From Nostoc sp. T09 (GTDB taxonomy: Bacteria; Cyanobacteriota; Cyanobacteriia; Cyanobacteriales; Nostocaceae), in NCBI RefSeq assembly GCF_002154695.1, contig NZ_MTAV01000082.1, forward strand, positions 1-64,000: DNA of 64,000 nucleotides, in the 5' to 3' direction. The position numbers were made by a program, and so were the translations under genes. Under the pieces are notes generated by a model. The model was not told the origin of the DNA. It saw only the letters and a program-made list of their open reading frames with translations, and did not search any database. Within the stretch, counting starts at the first letter, position 1. Every line of letters begins with the position of its first letter. This document shows, one piece after another, positions 46,295 to 56,236 of the stretch.

Positions 46295-48610
46295 ATAAGT
46301 TGTCATTTTTCCTCTTCCTTGAACTTTAATTTCACCTCGCCTTTCCAACAAAAATTCATTACATAAACGTTCGTAGGTATTTTGTGACACTTGAATTTGC
46401 CCAGGAATTCCTTGAGATTCCATGCAGCTAGCAAGGTTCACTGTTTCTCCCCAGCGGTTATAGTTAAATTTTTGTACGTCCATGATGCCTAGTAATAGAG
46501 GACCGCTATGGATGCCGATGCGGATGTTAAAGTGTTGATGATGCTCGCTATTAAATAAGGCGATCGCAGTTTGCATATCAAAGGCCATGTGAGCGATCGC
46601 TTGAGCATGATCTGAACGTTGTACAGGTAACCCACCAATTACCATATAAACTTCGTTAATACTATGAATTTTCTTTAGACCATACTTTTCGCTCAAGCGA
46701 TCAAAAGCAGAAAAAATAGGATTGAGTAAGCTGATCAATTGCATCGCACTCATTGCAGCAGCGATTTTACTCAAGCCGACAATATCCGCAAATAAAACTG
46801 TAACATCAACAAAGTCTTTTGCTATGCTGCCTAATTGTTGCGGAGGTTGAGAAATTACTGGTGACGAGATATTTCCCAACAGATGTTTAGTTTGCTCTTG
46901 TTGATGACGCAAGGCTTCTTCTGCTAATAATCGCTGGGTAACATTCCGAAAAATCCCCCTAATAGCTGTCGGTTTTCCTTCTACAAATTTACAATTAATA
47001 TTTCCTTCTACAAAGATTGGTTGACCATTTTTAGTAAGAAATGCAGTTTGGACTTGTTCCAGTTTTTCTCCTGACATCACGTTATAAAATTTTTGGCGGC
47101 TGCGTTGTTGAAAATCAGGATGAATGATGTCAAAAAGATTCATCCTAGCAATTTCATCTGCACTATAGCCTAAGGTTTTTTGCCATGCCTTATTCACATA
47201 TAAAAAACGTCCATAAACGTTAACAGACTGAATTAAGTCATTAGCATTTTCTAATAAATCTCGATATCGTTCTTCACTTTCTACCAAAGCTGCTTCTGTA
47301 TGTTTGCATTTGACAAAATGGGAAATTTGGCTACCAATAGAAACCATCATTTGCAGTAAGTCTATATCTTTTTGTTGTACCTCTTTGCTCAAAAAAACCA
47401 TTACCCCTAAAATTTCACTGTCATCTAAGATGGGGAAGCCAAATGCAGCCTGTAATTCTGCTGCTGCGGCTGGTTGCGATCGCTGCAAGTCATCATCATC
47501 TGCAATATCTTTAATCCAAAGTGGCGAACGTCTAGCCCAAATTCGGCCGGGTAATCCTACACCAGAGTTATAAGTTGTTTGCCAAGTAATTGCTTTAAAC
47601 TCTCGAACCGAAACTAGTCTACTTGACCAAATTTCTACACATCTGAGCACAACATTAGCACTATCATGTTGCGCCAATTTAGTTATATATTGATTTGGTG
47701 TCCAAAGCTCTCCCACATCCCATCCTAAAGTTTGACAAATCGCCTGCAAAACTTTTGGCATGGCCTGCTTTATGCTTTGGGATTCTGATAAAATGCGGGT
47801 AATCGCATACTGAGCACAAATCCGCTGCTCTCGGCGCTGGCGAGCAGTAATGTCCCGACCAATATAGACAATATCCTCTAAGCTTTCTGTATGGTGATGA
47901 ATAGCTGAACAAGAAAAAGCAATTAACAACTTTTCTGTTTTTTTAGTACGGCAAACTACTTCTATATTTGCAGAGCTTTGCTGAGATGATAAATATTTTT
48001 GCAATAATGTATAATCATCAATTATTAACGATATGGGCTTTCCAACTAACTCTGATTCGCTGTAACCAAATAATTTTTCTGTAGCAAAATTAATTTTTTT
48101 TATCGTTCCTGAATTACTTGTTACCAACAAGGCATCTGCCATTGAGTTGATAACTTGTTCCATGTAATTTTTGTATACTATTAAAGTACTTGATAACAGA
48201 CTAGCTTCCTGATATCTCTGTGTTAATTTCTGTTCTAAAGCTAGCCTTTCGGTAACCTCTTCAATCAGGATAATTAATTTATTGCAAGAGGTTGAATCAA
48301 GTTGTTCACCGATAATATATATATCTATATAAATCTCAGATATCTGCTCTGTGTCTCGTCTAACTCCAGCTATTTCAAATAGTTCTTGTTCTCCTTTCAG
48401 GATAGATTCTAGAACATCTTCTAGACCTATAAATTCTGGAAAACTTAGGCGCACATCTTTTCCTTGAATCACCTCTTCTGGTCGAGCAGCAAACCTTTGG
48501 ACTTGCTCGGAAGTATCTAAAATATGTAAATTTTGATCCAGTTCTAAGCGTTCAAATTTACGTGGGTATGAAGGTTTATTAAAAATACGCTCTAATACCT
48601 GGTATTTCAT
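46274..48610 (-). CDS. PAS-GAF-PAS class III nucleotide cyclase with a divergent active site
   Basis: About 778 residues from the ATG at 48610; a TTG eight codons upstream is the alternative. Order: N-terminal PAS-like region (~15-130), a linker, PAS (~150-260, with DALLVTSNSGTIKKINFATE), GAF (~265-440), PAS (~450-570), and class III cyclase (~605-775). The first metal Asp is present (TVLFADIVGLS). Other key positions are changed: the usual IGD-Y-M with the second metal Asp reads INEVYM, the adenine-contact Asp position reads Asn (YNRWGE), and the catalytic Arg four residues after the conserved Asn is Cys (VNLASCMES). Activity and base specificity are therefore doubtful. No membrane segment is seen. 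Confidence 0.88.
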   Translation of the reverse strand: MKYQVLERIFNKPSYPRKFERLELDQNLHILDTSEQVQRFAARPEEVIQGKDVRLSFPEFIGLEDVLESILKGEQELFEIAGVRRDTEQISEIYIDIYIIGEQLDSTSCNKLIILIEEVTERLALEQKLTQRYQEASLLSSTLIVYKNYMEQVINSMADALLVTSNSGTIKKINFATEKLFGYSESELVGKPISLIIDDYTLLQKYLSSQQSSANIEVVCRTKKTEKLLIAFSCSAIHHHTESLEDIVYIGRDITARQRREQRICAQYAITRILSESQSIKQAMPKVLQAICQTLGWDVGELWTPNQYITKLAQHDSANVVLRCVEIWSSRLVSVREFKAITWQTTYNSGVGLPGRIWARRSPLWIKDIADDDDLQRSQPAAAAELQAAFGFPILDDSEILGVMVFLSKEVQQKDIDLLQMMVSIGSQISHFVKCKHTEAALVESEERYRDLLENANDLIQSVNVYGRFLYVNKAWQKTLGYSADEIARMNLFDIIHPDFQQRSRQKFYNVMSGEKLEQVQTAFLTKNGQPIFVEGNINCKFVEGKPTAIRGIFRNVTQRLLAEEALRHQQEQTKHLLGNISSPVISQPPQQLGSIAKDFVDVTVLFADIVGLSKIAAAMSAMQLISLLNPIFSAFDRLSEKYGLKKIHSINEVYMVIGGLPVQRSDHAQAIAHMAFDMQTAIALFNSEHHQHFNIRIGIHSGPLLLGIMDVQKFNYNRWGETVNLASCMESQGIPGQIQVSQNTYERLCNEFLLERRGEIKVQGRGKMTTYLLIGRK

Positions 48611-49571
48611 AGTGGTGTGGGAATACGCATTCAAGTTGTTACTGAATGAGAACTCAGCAGAAATGAGGGGAATGTAGAGGATAGCAAAATAGCATTATGA
48701 TTACCATATAACCCCATGACTCTACTGAGAACTCAGGACTTAAAACTTAAGATTCAGTTCTCACATTTTATAGATAAGCACCACTGATAATTCTGTAAGC
48801 TATAGTTACAAATATTTATTAAATATACAAGATTTAATAAAATTGCCCTGCTGATTATTGATCTATTTTTAAACAAAATGAATATATTTATTGACTAACT
48901 ATAGCTTTGGTAAATATATATTGATAATTTTCTTTTTCTGTTTCCTAGATTGTTTAAAAATTAACTTCTGGTTTTGGCTATTATGCTATGAGTTTACATC
49001 TAGAATAGATTAAACTGTTTTTGACTTTTTTACAATCAATGATTTTTGCATAATCTTTAGTAGCCTGAATTTCTCAAACTCGGTACATTAATACGAGTTA
49101 GATTAATGCAAATTTTGAATAATTTAGACACAAGTATCAAGCATAAAGCATAAACAACTTTAAGGAAACAACTCCTATACATTGCTATTGTTAAGAAATA
49201 TGTAGCAGGTAGAATTAAAAAGTTCTATAATTAATACTAGTGTAATTTATAGCAAAAGCTTTTACGTATAAATTTTACTGTTCCAGGCGATCGCCTTATA
49301 CCGTAGGGCTGATACACCAAGCTTATCCGTTGAAACTGGGTGTAAGGAAATAAGGCTGTAAGCGTATAAAGGTTGTAATCACTTACACCCATAAACCCTC
49401 ATAGGCAAAATACAAAATCTAGAAAGCCTACTCATGAAAGAGGGTTAGGAGTCGGTCAATCAGGAATTTTGGGTAATTACAATTTTAGGTTTTGGGTTGT
49501 AGAGACATTGCATTCAAAGTCTCTACAGTAATATTACCTATCCCATTTAGGACAATTACATTGTGGAAATT
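48611..49571. other. 961-bp AT-rich intergenic region with inverted repeats
   Basis: This region separates the divergent cyclase promoter from the end of the trypsin-like gene. It contains GGGTGTAAG / CTTACACCC (49338-49346 and 49382-49390, 35-nt loop) and the hairpin at 49499-49526. I see no plausible reading frame and no known RNA. The length is notable, so a small RNA cannot be excluded. Confidence 0.5.
49499..49526 (-). terminator. Hairpin downstream of the trypsin-like gene
   Basis: The 8-bp arms GTAGAGAC and GTCTCTAC enclose a 12-nt loop, 46 bp past the stop of the minus-strand peptidase gene. It is a widespread cyanobacterial repeat motif (GTAGAGAC ... GTCTCTAC) that often sits at gene ends. 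Confidence 0.55.
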
Positions 49572-50534
49572 TTACTTATTAGCTGCCAACTCATCTAAGA
49601 AGGAGATTTTTACAGCCAGGTTGATAATATCTTGATGAGTGTTGGTATTTTTAATTTCAGCATTGTTAAGAGCCACAATATATGGCTGTCCATCAATCAA
49701 GCCGATGATAGGGCCACCAGAAGAACCGCCGGCAGTGTCACAATCATGAAATAGGACGTTTTCCTCCTCCCGAACAATACTACATCCAGCTTGAAATCCC
49801 GCAGTCCATCCTTGACCAGCACTTAGATACTCATAGCCTTTTTTATTAGGATCGGGAAAGTCACCAGAGTAGCCGACAAAAAATAATTTTTGTTTATTCT
49901 TCAACAGTGCAGCAGTAGGAAGAGATTTCCACCCTAAATAACCATACTTGCGACCCAGTGGTTTATCAATTTTCATAATTGCCCAGTCGTTAGTCTGATT
50001 GGTGGCGCTGTCACCAGTAAAGTCTGTACCATAAATTACTTGATCTACTGTCGCTATATCTCTTTCATCGCTCACAACACCATTGATAACATTAGGTCGA
50101 AACTGAATTTTTTTACTGAGTTGATGAGTTTCAGGATCAATAACACAGTGGGAATTTGTCAAAACTATATCGTCAGCAATTAAAGTACCAGTACAGTGAT
50201 AGCTTTGGGCATCAGTTGTTGTTCCTTGTACCCGTCCAATAGCTGACCAAGGGTATTCTCGGCTAAGCATAGGAGTGCGATCGTCTATACCATCAGGAAT
50301 TCCCCGCCTACCTCCAGTTGGTTTTTCAGACTGTCTTAGTCCAGTAGGTTTAAACGGCTTCCCATTGCCTTGTATTTTTAATTGACCTGCTTGGAATTTG
50401 GTGAATTTGGGTGGAGAACTGGGTTGTGATTCTGTCTGTGCTTGTACAGCTACCGAACCACCCAAAGTCATCGCACTAAAAATTCCAGCAAAGAAAAGAG
50501 CGAAACGTTGCTTGTCAATAGGTTTTGTATTCAT
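49572..50534 (-). CDS. Secreted trypsin-like (V8/glutamyl-endopeptidase type) serine peptidase
   Basis: 320 residues with a signal peptide (FALFFAGIFSAMTLGGSVAV, cleavage probably after QAQ). The catalytic triad is visible: His in LTNSHCVIDPE, Asp in TNDWAIMKIDKP and Ser in TAGGSSGGPIIGL. A Cys pair around the His (YHCTGTLIADD and SHCV) matches family S1. The region before ~100 is a Pro/Lys-rich propeptide-like segment. It lies 235 bp downstream of the TPR-CHAT gene on the same strand, and no gene separates them. Export to the periplasm or outside is likely. Confidence 0.9.
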   Translation of the reverse strand: MNTKPIDKQRFALFFAGIFSAMTLGGSVAVQAQTESQPSSPPKFTKFQAGQLKIQGNGKPFKPTGLRQSEKPTGGRRGIPDGIDDRTPMLSREYPWSAIGRVQGTTTDAQSYHCTGTLIADDIVLTNSHCVIDPETHQLSKKIQFRPNVINGVVSDERDIATVDQVIYGTDFTGDSATNQTNDWAIMKIDKPLGRKYGYLGWKSLPTAALLKNKQKLFFVGYSGDFPDPNKKGYEYLSAGQGWTAGFQAGCSIVREEENVLFHDCDTAGGSSGGPIIGLIDGQPYIVALNNAEIKNTNTHQDIINLAVKISFLDELAANK

Positions 50535-50769
50535 TGGATTATCTCTTTGAAAATGAAAGTTAAAATTTTCTGCGAATAATTATGTGTCACGTACTTAGAT
50601 CTTTCACTAATCATCACCCAGAAAGGTGCAGATACGGACACACAGACTAAGCTTACCGAACTGGGATTAGGCTGGAAGTTAGGGGGTTGGAAAATAGATT
50701 AGTTCCGTTTATAAATAACACCGAATTTCCCTACTCCTTATGCAAGAATTACTATCTTTAGCTGCAAAT

Positions 50770-53700
50770 TCATCGCCATTCCCCCTGCATAGTAAAAGCT
50801 GCCCATTCATAAGGACTACGCCCTTCTTGCCATAACTTACTTTGGGCTGCACGCAACGCCTCAGCCGGGGTTTTACCTTCCTGTAACATCTGTTTGTAAA
50901 ATTCCTGCATTAATATTGATGTGCCTTCATCGCTAACCTTCCACAGGGATACCGCAACCCGCGCTGCACCCGCATACATTAAGCCGCGTGTTAAGCCGAC
51001 TAATCCCTCACCGTTGACGTTTTTACCAAGTCCAGTTTCGCAGGCACTTAAGACAATTAACTCTGCTGGATAATCTTGGTTAAACAAATCTCCCAAAGTC
51101 AATTTACTGGGTAATATTTCGTTGCGCTTTCGATCATACTTAGACAGTATTATGCCGGATAAACCTGGTTCTTTGGGATCAGCTATTCCGTGGGTGGCAA
51201 AATGTAGAATCCGGTATTGATTTAAGGCGCTGCTGGTTGCCCAATTATAGTTGGCATCAAAACCGAAGGCTTGCAGGCTGCTTTCTGATGGTATAAGTTG
51301 TAAAATTGCTTTTGCTTCGTCTCCTGTGTATAGTAGCCTCTCCCAACCATTGCGTTTCAGGTTTTTGGCGGAACGACTCAGGGCAGATTGTTCTAATTGA
51401 GATCTAGTATCAAGATTAGAGTTAATAGGTTGGGGTGTGTCAGTTTCTCGGCAATCTTTTGAGGTAAATCGGCAATCTGTTGCATTGAATACCGGATCAG
51501 CGAGGATAGCCAAAGCTTTTGGTGCGGGTTTGCGGTTGGCGAGTTGTTGGCGTTGAAAGGCGATGGTTGAGGCTGAAGGTAAATTAAGAATCTCATGATT
51601 TACCATCAGAGGTTGATATTGGGAACCTCTCTCCAAACCTCTCTCCTGCGAGGAGAGAGGCTTTGATTTCTCCCCTTTCCCTTGCAGGGAAGGGGGTTGG
51701 GGGGTTATGTCAGCCAACGCTGCAAAGGGAATGGTTTGCAGCCCACCATCAGCAACAATTACTAAACGTTTTCCTGATAATTTATCAGCGACGGGTGCGA
51801 GGATGAGTTTACTAAGTTGTTGTGCGTTTGGAATGGATATGTCACTGGCTGATCCTTGCTGCAAACTTTCATAGAATCTGGTTGCGACTTTTTCTATTTC
51901 CTCCCGTGAGGGGAGTGTGTAAACTTGCATAGATGTAGGAGTGACAGCCCACAAATAGCTGCGTTCTTCTCCCAAGGAATACTGCAACAGCAGCGTGTTT
52001 TTATCGAGTTGTTGTTGAATTTGGGGTAATTGGAGAATATCCTTTTCGGGATTTGGGTTGATTAATTTCGCGTATTCGGGGTTATTAGCCCGGATTTTTG
52101 CTTGGACTTCTTTGTATTGGCCTAGGAGATTACTGATTTCTGTAGACAGTGTTTGAATTGTTTCTTTGGTATTCGGATCATTCTTATTTGCTGAGGTTTG
52201 TAAATTTAGCCGCCGTGCATCTCTAGCATCAATTTTTTGCCGTAAATCGCGTTCTTGTTGTACTAGTTCTGGGTTTGCGCCTTTAAGAATTTTGGCATGA
52301 GCTTCGTTTAACAAATCTATGAGACTTCTGGCGCGCGATCGCTCACTGATGTGCAGTGCTTCAGCAGCGTATCCTTTTGATGGGTCTTTTTTGTGCAACT
52401 GCATCAACAAGTCGATGTAAAACTTGTAATAATCCTGCACTGTGGCGAAGTAGGCAGTACGCAAGTCGTTACTGTTGACTTTGCTGCGCGTATTCTCAAT
52501 GATGTTTATGGCTGATTCTATTTGTGTCTTGGCTTTGTTGAGATTTCCTCTGTCGCGCTCAATAATGGCTATCTTATAAAGTGGATAAGTTTGTTCTGAT
52601 ATATCACCAATTTGCTGCGCTAGCTTTAGTTCTTGGTTGTAAACCTCTATAGCCAGCTGTGGCTGCTTCATAGATTTGTAAATTGTACCTTGGATTTTGT
52701 AGACGGTAACTTGTGATGTTAAATCTCCTAGTTGCTGTGATAGCAACAAAGATTGTTTACTAGCATCAAGTGCTTTTTGATAATCTCCTGCGCGTTCATA
52801 AGCGGCGCTTAAAAAACCGAGAGTACTCATTTCTTTATTCTTAAGGTTATATTTGCGAGATAATTCCAAAGCTTTTTCGCCATTTTTTATCGCTTGGGGA
52901 TAATCCTCCAATAATTCATAAGCCTTAGTAATAGTTCCAAGAATGGTAATTTCGTTAGAAACAGAAGCTTTTTCGTGGGCGTATTTTAAAGCCTGGTTAG
53001 AATAATCTAATGTTTGACGACAATCTTCTGGTTTTTCTTGATAAAAGCAGCTTTGTAGATAAGCAACACCTATGGAATATAGAGTACTTCCTACTAAATA
53101 CGGATTACTTTGCTGATATATTGCCAAAACTTCTTTGCTTTTTTCGATACCTAATTCATCAGCCCCTAAATCTCTGTAAACATAGCTGATGTCAAAGAGA
53201 ATGCTGCCTTCTAGAAGGGAGTTTTGTTTTTGCTGAGAAATCTCTAGTGCTTGGTTGAGTATATCTAAGGCTTGCTGAAATTCCCCTGATTGTCTATGGA
53301 TAGAAGCAATATTTACTAGCGTTTTAGCTTCTCCTTGAAAATCTTTAATTTCAGTTTGTAGTTTTAAAGCTTGAGTAAAATTCTCTTTGGCTTTTTGAGT
53401 CTCACCGAGATGATAGTAAGCCAAACCAATGCTGGAAATAATATCTGCTTCTTCTTGAGTTTTACCTAGCTCATGGGCTATAATTCGTCCTTGATTTAAG
53501 TAATAAATTTGCTGCTGTGTATCGCCCAACGAAAGATAACTGGAGGCAATCTGCTTGAGAATAATGATTTGATTTCTTTGAGATTTTACGTCCTGTTCTA
53601 ATTGTTTTTGGACTGTTTTTTGTAACTCTAAAGCCTGCTGGATATATTTTTCTGCTGAAGAGCGATCGCCTCTTCCACTGTAGATTAAGCTTATGTAACC

Positions 53701-54822
53701 GAGTGTTAATCCTTGTCTAAATAAATCTTTTGTTTGCCGATAGATTTCTAGTGCTTGTCGGTAATAATCAAGGGCTTTCTCTGTTTCACCCAAATTTTCG
53801 TAATTGGATGCGAGAGATGTCAGTGTATTTGCTTGTTCTGGTAAATCGTTATTTGCCTTGTGAATCGCTAAGGCTTGATCTAAATACTCACGCTCCTTTT
53901 TAGGTTCGCCGAATGTACCATATACTCCAGCAATTCCAGATAGTGCTTGAGCCTTTTCCTTGGATTGATTGTCATACAATGACTGGGCTTGGTTGTAGGC
54001 ATCAATCGCTTTTTGCTTTTCCCCTAATTCCCGATAAAATACACCCAGTGCTAAGAGCGTTACACCTTGTTGGGAGCGAGCTTCTGGTTCTTTGGATTCC
54101 CGCAAGATAGCTAATGCTTGTTCCAGATATCCCACAGCTTTTGTGTATTCAGTCAGGTTGAAGCCGTAGATATTGCCGAACCCAAAAAGTGTACCAGCTT
54201 CAAGAAGACGATCCTTTAGTTCCCGCGAAATAGCTAATGCTTGCTCAAAATATTCCAGAGCTTTGGTGTTTTCATTTAGATTACCGTAAATAATGGCGAT
54301 CGTACCAAGTATAGAAGCTTCATCATAGGAGCGAGCTTTTTGAGGTATTACTGCACGTACTTCTGGTAATCTCGAGATTTTTAGTATTTCTTCGTATTTT
54401 GTAATTGCTTGTCGCTTTGCTGCTGCTGATGGTTGCTTGGACAGTTCAATTGCTTCTTTGTAGAGTTGAGATGCTTTATCAATTAGTGGTTGGATTGGAC
54501 TTGGCGCAGGTTTTGTAGCTGGTGACTGGGCTATTTGCAGCCCTAAGCTTGCAGCGTTAATACTAGTAAAGACTTCCCTAGTTATATTTTCTGAAAACGA
54601 ATCTGCATACGCTGGTTTCGCTGCCACACGAATATCGTCTTGAAAAATTGGTTTCGCCTGTTGTGGTATCTGCAACTCTGTACTTTTCTTTGCCCCCACT
54701 GCATCAGGCAACAAAACCACACTCAGCAATAAAATGAAACTGTAGCGGGCCAATTTTGGTAGCAAGTACCAAAAAATCTGTGAAATGCTCTGCTGTCTTG
54801 AGTTTTCAACTCTTTGGCTCAT
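50770..54822 (-). CDS. TPR-repeat protein with C-terminal CHAT (caspase-HetF-associated) protease domain
   Basis: 1350 residues. A hydrophobic segment near the start (YSFILLLSVVLLPDAVGA) suggests export or anchoring. Residues ~120-800 are about fifteen TPR units with the typical G-x-Y-x-x-L-G and ALEI-Y patterns. A coiled linker runs ~850-960. The CHAT domain fills ~990-1350: GERSYLWAVTP, RLVIVADGGLQTIPFAAL, the catalytic His in ILHFATHGI and Cys in IVLSACETGLG, ending AFTMQGEWR. HetF, needed for heterocyst development, is a related TPR-CHAT protein. Within the domain, nucleotides 51620-51706 encode an inserted repeat peptide. The trypsin-like peptidase gene follows directly. Confidence 0.93.
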   Translation of the reverse strand: MSQRVENSRQQSISQIFWYLLPKLARYSFILLLSVVLLPDAVGAKKSTELQIPQQAKPIFQDDIRVAAKPAYADSFSENITREVFTSINAASLGLQIAQSPATKPAPSPIQPLIDKASQLYKEAIELSKQPSAAAKRQAITKYEEILKISRLPEVRAVIPQKARSYDEASILGTIAIIYGNLNENTKALEYFEQALAISRELKDRLLEAGTLFGFGNIYGFNLTEYTKAVGYLEQALAILRESKEPEARSQQGVTLLALGVFYRELGEKQKAIDAYNQAQSLYDNQSKEKAQALSGIAGVYGTFGEPKKEREYLDQALAIHKANNDLPEQANTLTSLASNYENLGETEKALDYYRQALEIYRQTKDLFRQGLTLGYISLIYSGRGDRSSAEKYIQQALELQKTVQKQLEQDVKSQRNQIIILKQIASSYLSLGDTQQQIYYLNQGRIIAHELGKTQEEADIISSIGLAYYHLGETQKAKENFTQALKLQTEIKDFQGEAKTLVNIASIHRQSGEFQQALDILNQALEISQQKQNSLLEGSILFDISYVYRDLGADELGIEKSKEVLAIYQQSNPYLVGSTLYSIGVAYLQSCFYQEKPEDCRQTLDYSNQALKYAHEKASVSNEITILGTITKAYELLEDYPQAIKNGEKALELSRKYNLKNKEMSTLGFLSAAYERAGDYQKALDASKQSLLLSQQLGDLTSQVTVYKIQGTIYKSMKQPQLAIEVYNQELKLAQQIGDISEQTYPLYKIAIIERDRGNLNKAKTQIESAINIIENTRSKVNSNDLRTAYFATVQDYYKFYIDLLMQLHKKDPSKGYAAEALHISERSRARSLIDLLNEAHAKILKGANPELVQQERDLRQKIDARDARRLNLQTSANKNDPNTKETIQTLSTEISNLLGQYKEVQAKIRANNPEYAKLINPNPEKDILQLPQIQQQLDKNTLLLQYSLGEERSYLWAVTPTSMQVYTLPSREEIEKVATRFYESLQQGSASDISIPNAQQLSKLILAPVADKLSGKRLVIVADGGLQTIPFAALADITPQPPSLQGKGEKSKPLSSQERGLERGSQYQPLMVNHEILNLPSASTIAFQRQQLANRKPAPKALAILADPVFNATDCRFTSKDCRETDTPQPINSNLDTRSQLEQSALSRSAKNLKRNGWERLLYTGDEAKAILQLIPSESSLQAFGFDANYNWATSSALNQYRILHFATHGIADPKEPGLSGIILSKYDRKRNEILPSKLTLGDLFNQDYPAELIVLSACETGLGKNVNGEGLVGLTRGLMYAGAARVAVSLWKVSDEGTSILMQEFYKQMLQEGKTPAEALRAAQSKLWQEGRSPYEWAAFTMQGEWR
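51620..51706 (-). repeat. Palindromic repeat inserted in frame within the CHAT gene
   Basis: Two adjacent hairpins, CCTCTCTCCT-GCG-AGGAGAGAGG (51638-51660) and CCCCTTTCCCT-TGC-AGGGAAGGGG (51672-51695), lie inside the coding sequence. They encode a stretch running from TPQPPSLQGKGEKSKPLSSQ to ERGLERGS between FAALADI and YQPLMVNHEIL. These two pieces are directly adjoining or nearly so in related CHAT proteins. This is an intergenic-type cyanobacterial repeat that landed in frame, adding about 28 residues without breaking the protein. Confidence 0.75.
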
Positions 54823-55488
54823 AAATCTGAGTGAGTTTGCTGATTTACACCTACGAGTTACTATATATCTAGGGATTTCGAGCTTATGCAGTTTTTGGGA
54901 AGTTCACTTAATCTTTAAATTTCATAATTAAATACGTAGTGCGGGCACGACATAGACAAAATTTTCCTTTGTGCAAAAGGCTTTTTGGTTTTGAAAACAC
55001 GCCCTAACCCTTCAGAGTAAGCGAGAAGGGGAATCAGAAGTTTTTTTATGTGTTTTGGTGTACGCCTGGAATGATGACTACTAATCATTAACAAACTAAG
55101 CGATGCCATTTGCGGAGCCTCTCTTAGAGAAAGCTGACTACGCCTACGCAATTGCCATTTCGGCGGGGAAGTTTCAAAATACAAGGGTGTGTTATGCCTT
55201 ATAGCAACACACCATCCGAGATTTTCGGTGTTCTAGGGACTAGAGAAGAAAGATTTTCATGGCAAGGTTTGTGGGTTTTTCCCGTGATTAGCTGGCTTGA
55301 AAAAGTAAAGAAGTGCGAGTAAAAAATACTAGCTCCTAGCCCCTAACCTAAGCGCCCCTTTTTCATCCGTTCTGGTGTACGCAGTTCATGATGGCTACTT
55401 AGTTGCTCATATTCGGTGTTCAGATCCCCGACTTCTTGAAGAAGTCGGGGATCTCGCAGATCATCAAAATATTCATAAAACTGATATG
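54823..55488. other. 666-bp repeat-rich divergent intergenic region
   Basis: This region lies between the CHAT gene and the plus-strand nuclease-like gene. It contains a GC-richer dispersed repeat around 55100-55165, an inverted repeat GGTGTGTT / AACACACC (55186-55193 and 55206-55213) and the 33-bp palindrome at 55422-55454. An 89-codon minus-strand frame at 54915-55184 is repeat-derived, and I do not call it. Confidence 0.55.
55422..55454. repeat. Perfect 33-bp inverted repeat upstream of nuclease-like gene
   Basis: AGATCCCCGACTTCTT and AAGAAGTCGGGGATCT pair perfectly over 16 bp around a single G. It lies 34 bp before the ATG at 55489, so any transcript starting upstream would carry a very stable leader hairpin. 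Similar CCCCGACTTCTT palindromes are frequent in Nostocales genomes. Confidence 0.75.
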
Positions 55489-56082
55489 GCATACAGCGAT
55501 TTTAATTTAGAGAAAGTTAAACAGACTTTTCAAATAAATACTATTGAAGCGGCTGATATTTTTGCTAATGTATCTGATTTAGAGTGCAGCCAGTTATTAA
55601 AAGAAATTCTTCAATATAATGTACCTATAGCAATTGCTAGCAATAGTGAAAAAGCTCGTTCAGAAATGATTATTGCACCAATTTTAATAGACCTGAGGAG
55701 ACAATTAAATGACAAGATAAATTTGTTTTCAGGAGTTGAATTTAATGTTGATGCAGCACAGGGATTGAACGGAATTTGTGATTTTATTATTAGCGATTCT
55801 CCAGAAAGGTTAATTGTTACAGCACCAGTAGTTGTAATTGTGGAGGCGAAAAAAGAAAATATTCCTGCTGGTTTAGGACAATGTATAGCAGAGATGCTAG
55901 CAGCAAGAATATTTAACGAACGCTCAGGTAAAGAAAACTTGGCAATTTATGGAACTGTTACAACTGGAAGTATTTGGCAATTTTTGAAATTAGACGGGCA
56001 AGAGATTCAGATTGACTTAAGTGAATATTACCTGAAAGATGTTAATAAAATTTTGGGAATTTTAGCCAATGGTGTACGCTAA
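55489..56082 (+). CDS. PD-(D/E)XK-like protein of unknown function
   Basis: 197 residues from the ATG at 55489; the frame is open upstream, but through the palindromic repeat. Residues 1-45 are helical. A likely nuclease-fold core follows: ARSEMIIAPILIDLRRQL, then GLNGICDFIIS (candidate metal Asp) and VVVIVEAKKENIPAGLGQCI (E-x-K). The spacing of Asp, Glu and Lys matches the PD-(D/E)XK superfamily, and GQCIAEMLAAR resembles the helix after the active site. It could be a conserved cyanobacterial nuclease-like protein with no assigned role. The next gene, 154 bp on, is a probable DNA-binding protein. Confidence 0.6.
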   Translation, partial: AYSDFNLEKVKQTFQINTIEAADIFANVSDLECSQLLKEILQYNVPIAIASNSEKARSEMIIAPILIDLRRQLNDKINLFSGVEFNVDAAQGLNGICDFIISDSPERLIVTAPVVVIVEAKKENIPAGLGQCIAEMLAARIFNERSGKENLAIYGTVTTGSIWQFLKLDGQEIQIDLSEYYLKDVNKILGILANGVR

Positions 56083-56236
56083 AAAAATTATTTGTTCTAC
56101 TACTTCTGAGTCGAGACTCAATGAAAGAAGCAGCAATTAATACAAATGAACTAGGTAAAATTTGACTTTATCTCACTACCCAAGTACACAGATTGTGGCA
56201 TAATAAGCCGACGCATACACTACTCGGCAACCAGTC

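Noticed and set aside
49338-49390. GGGTGTAAG / CTTACACCC inverted repeat considered as insertion-sequence ends
   Set aside because: Only 35 bp lie between the arms and no transposase frame is present. It is a simple hairpin at best.
54915-55184. 89-codon minus-strand frame upstream of the CHAT gene
   Set aside because: Its composition (Arg/Ser/Leu-rich) and overlap with GC-rich dispersed repeats mark it as repeat-derived.
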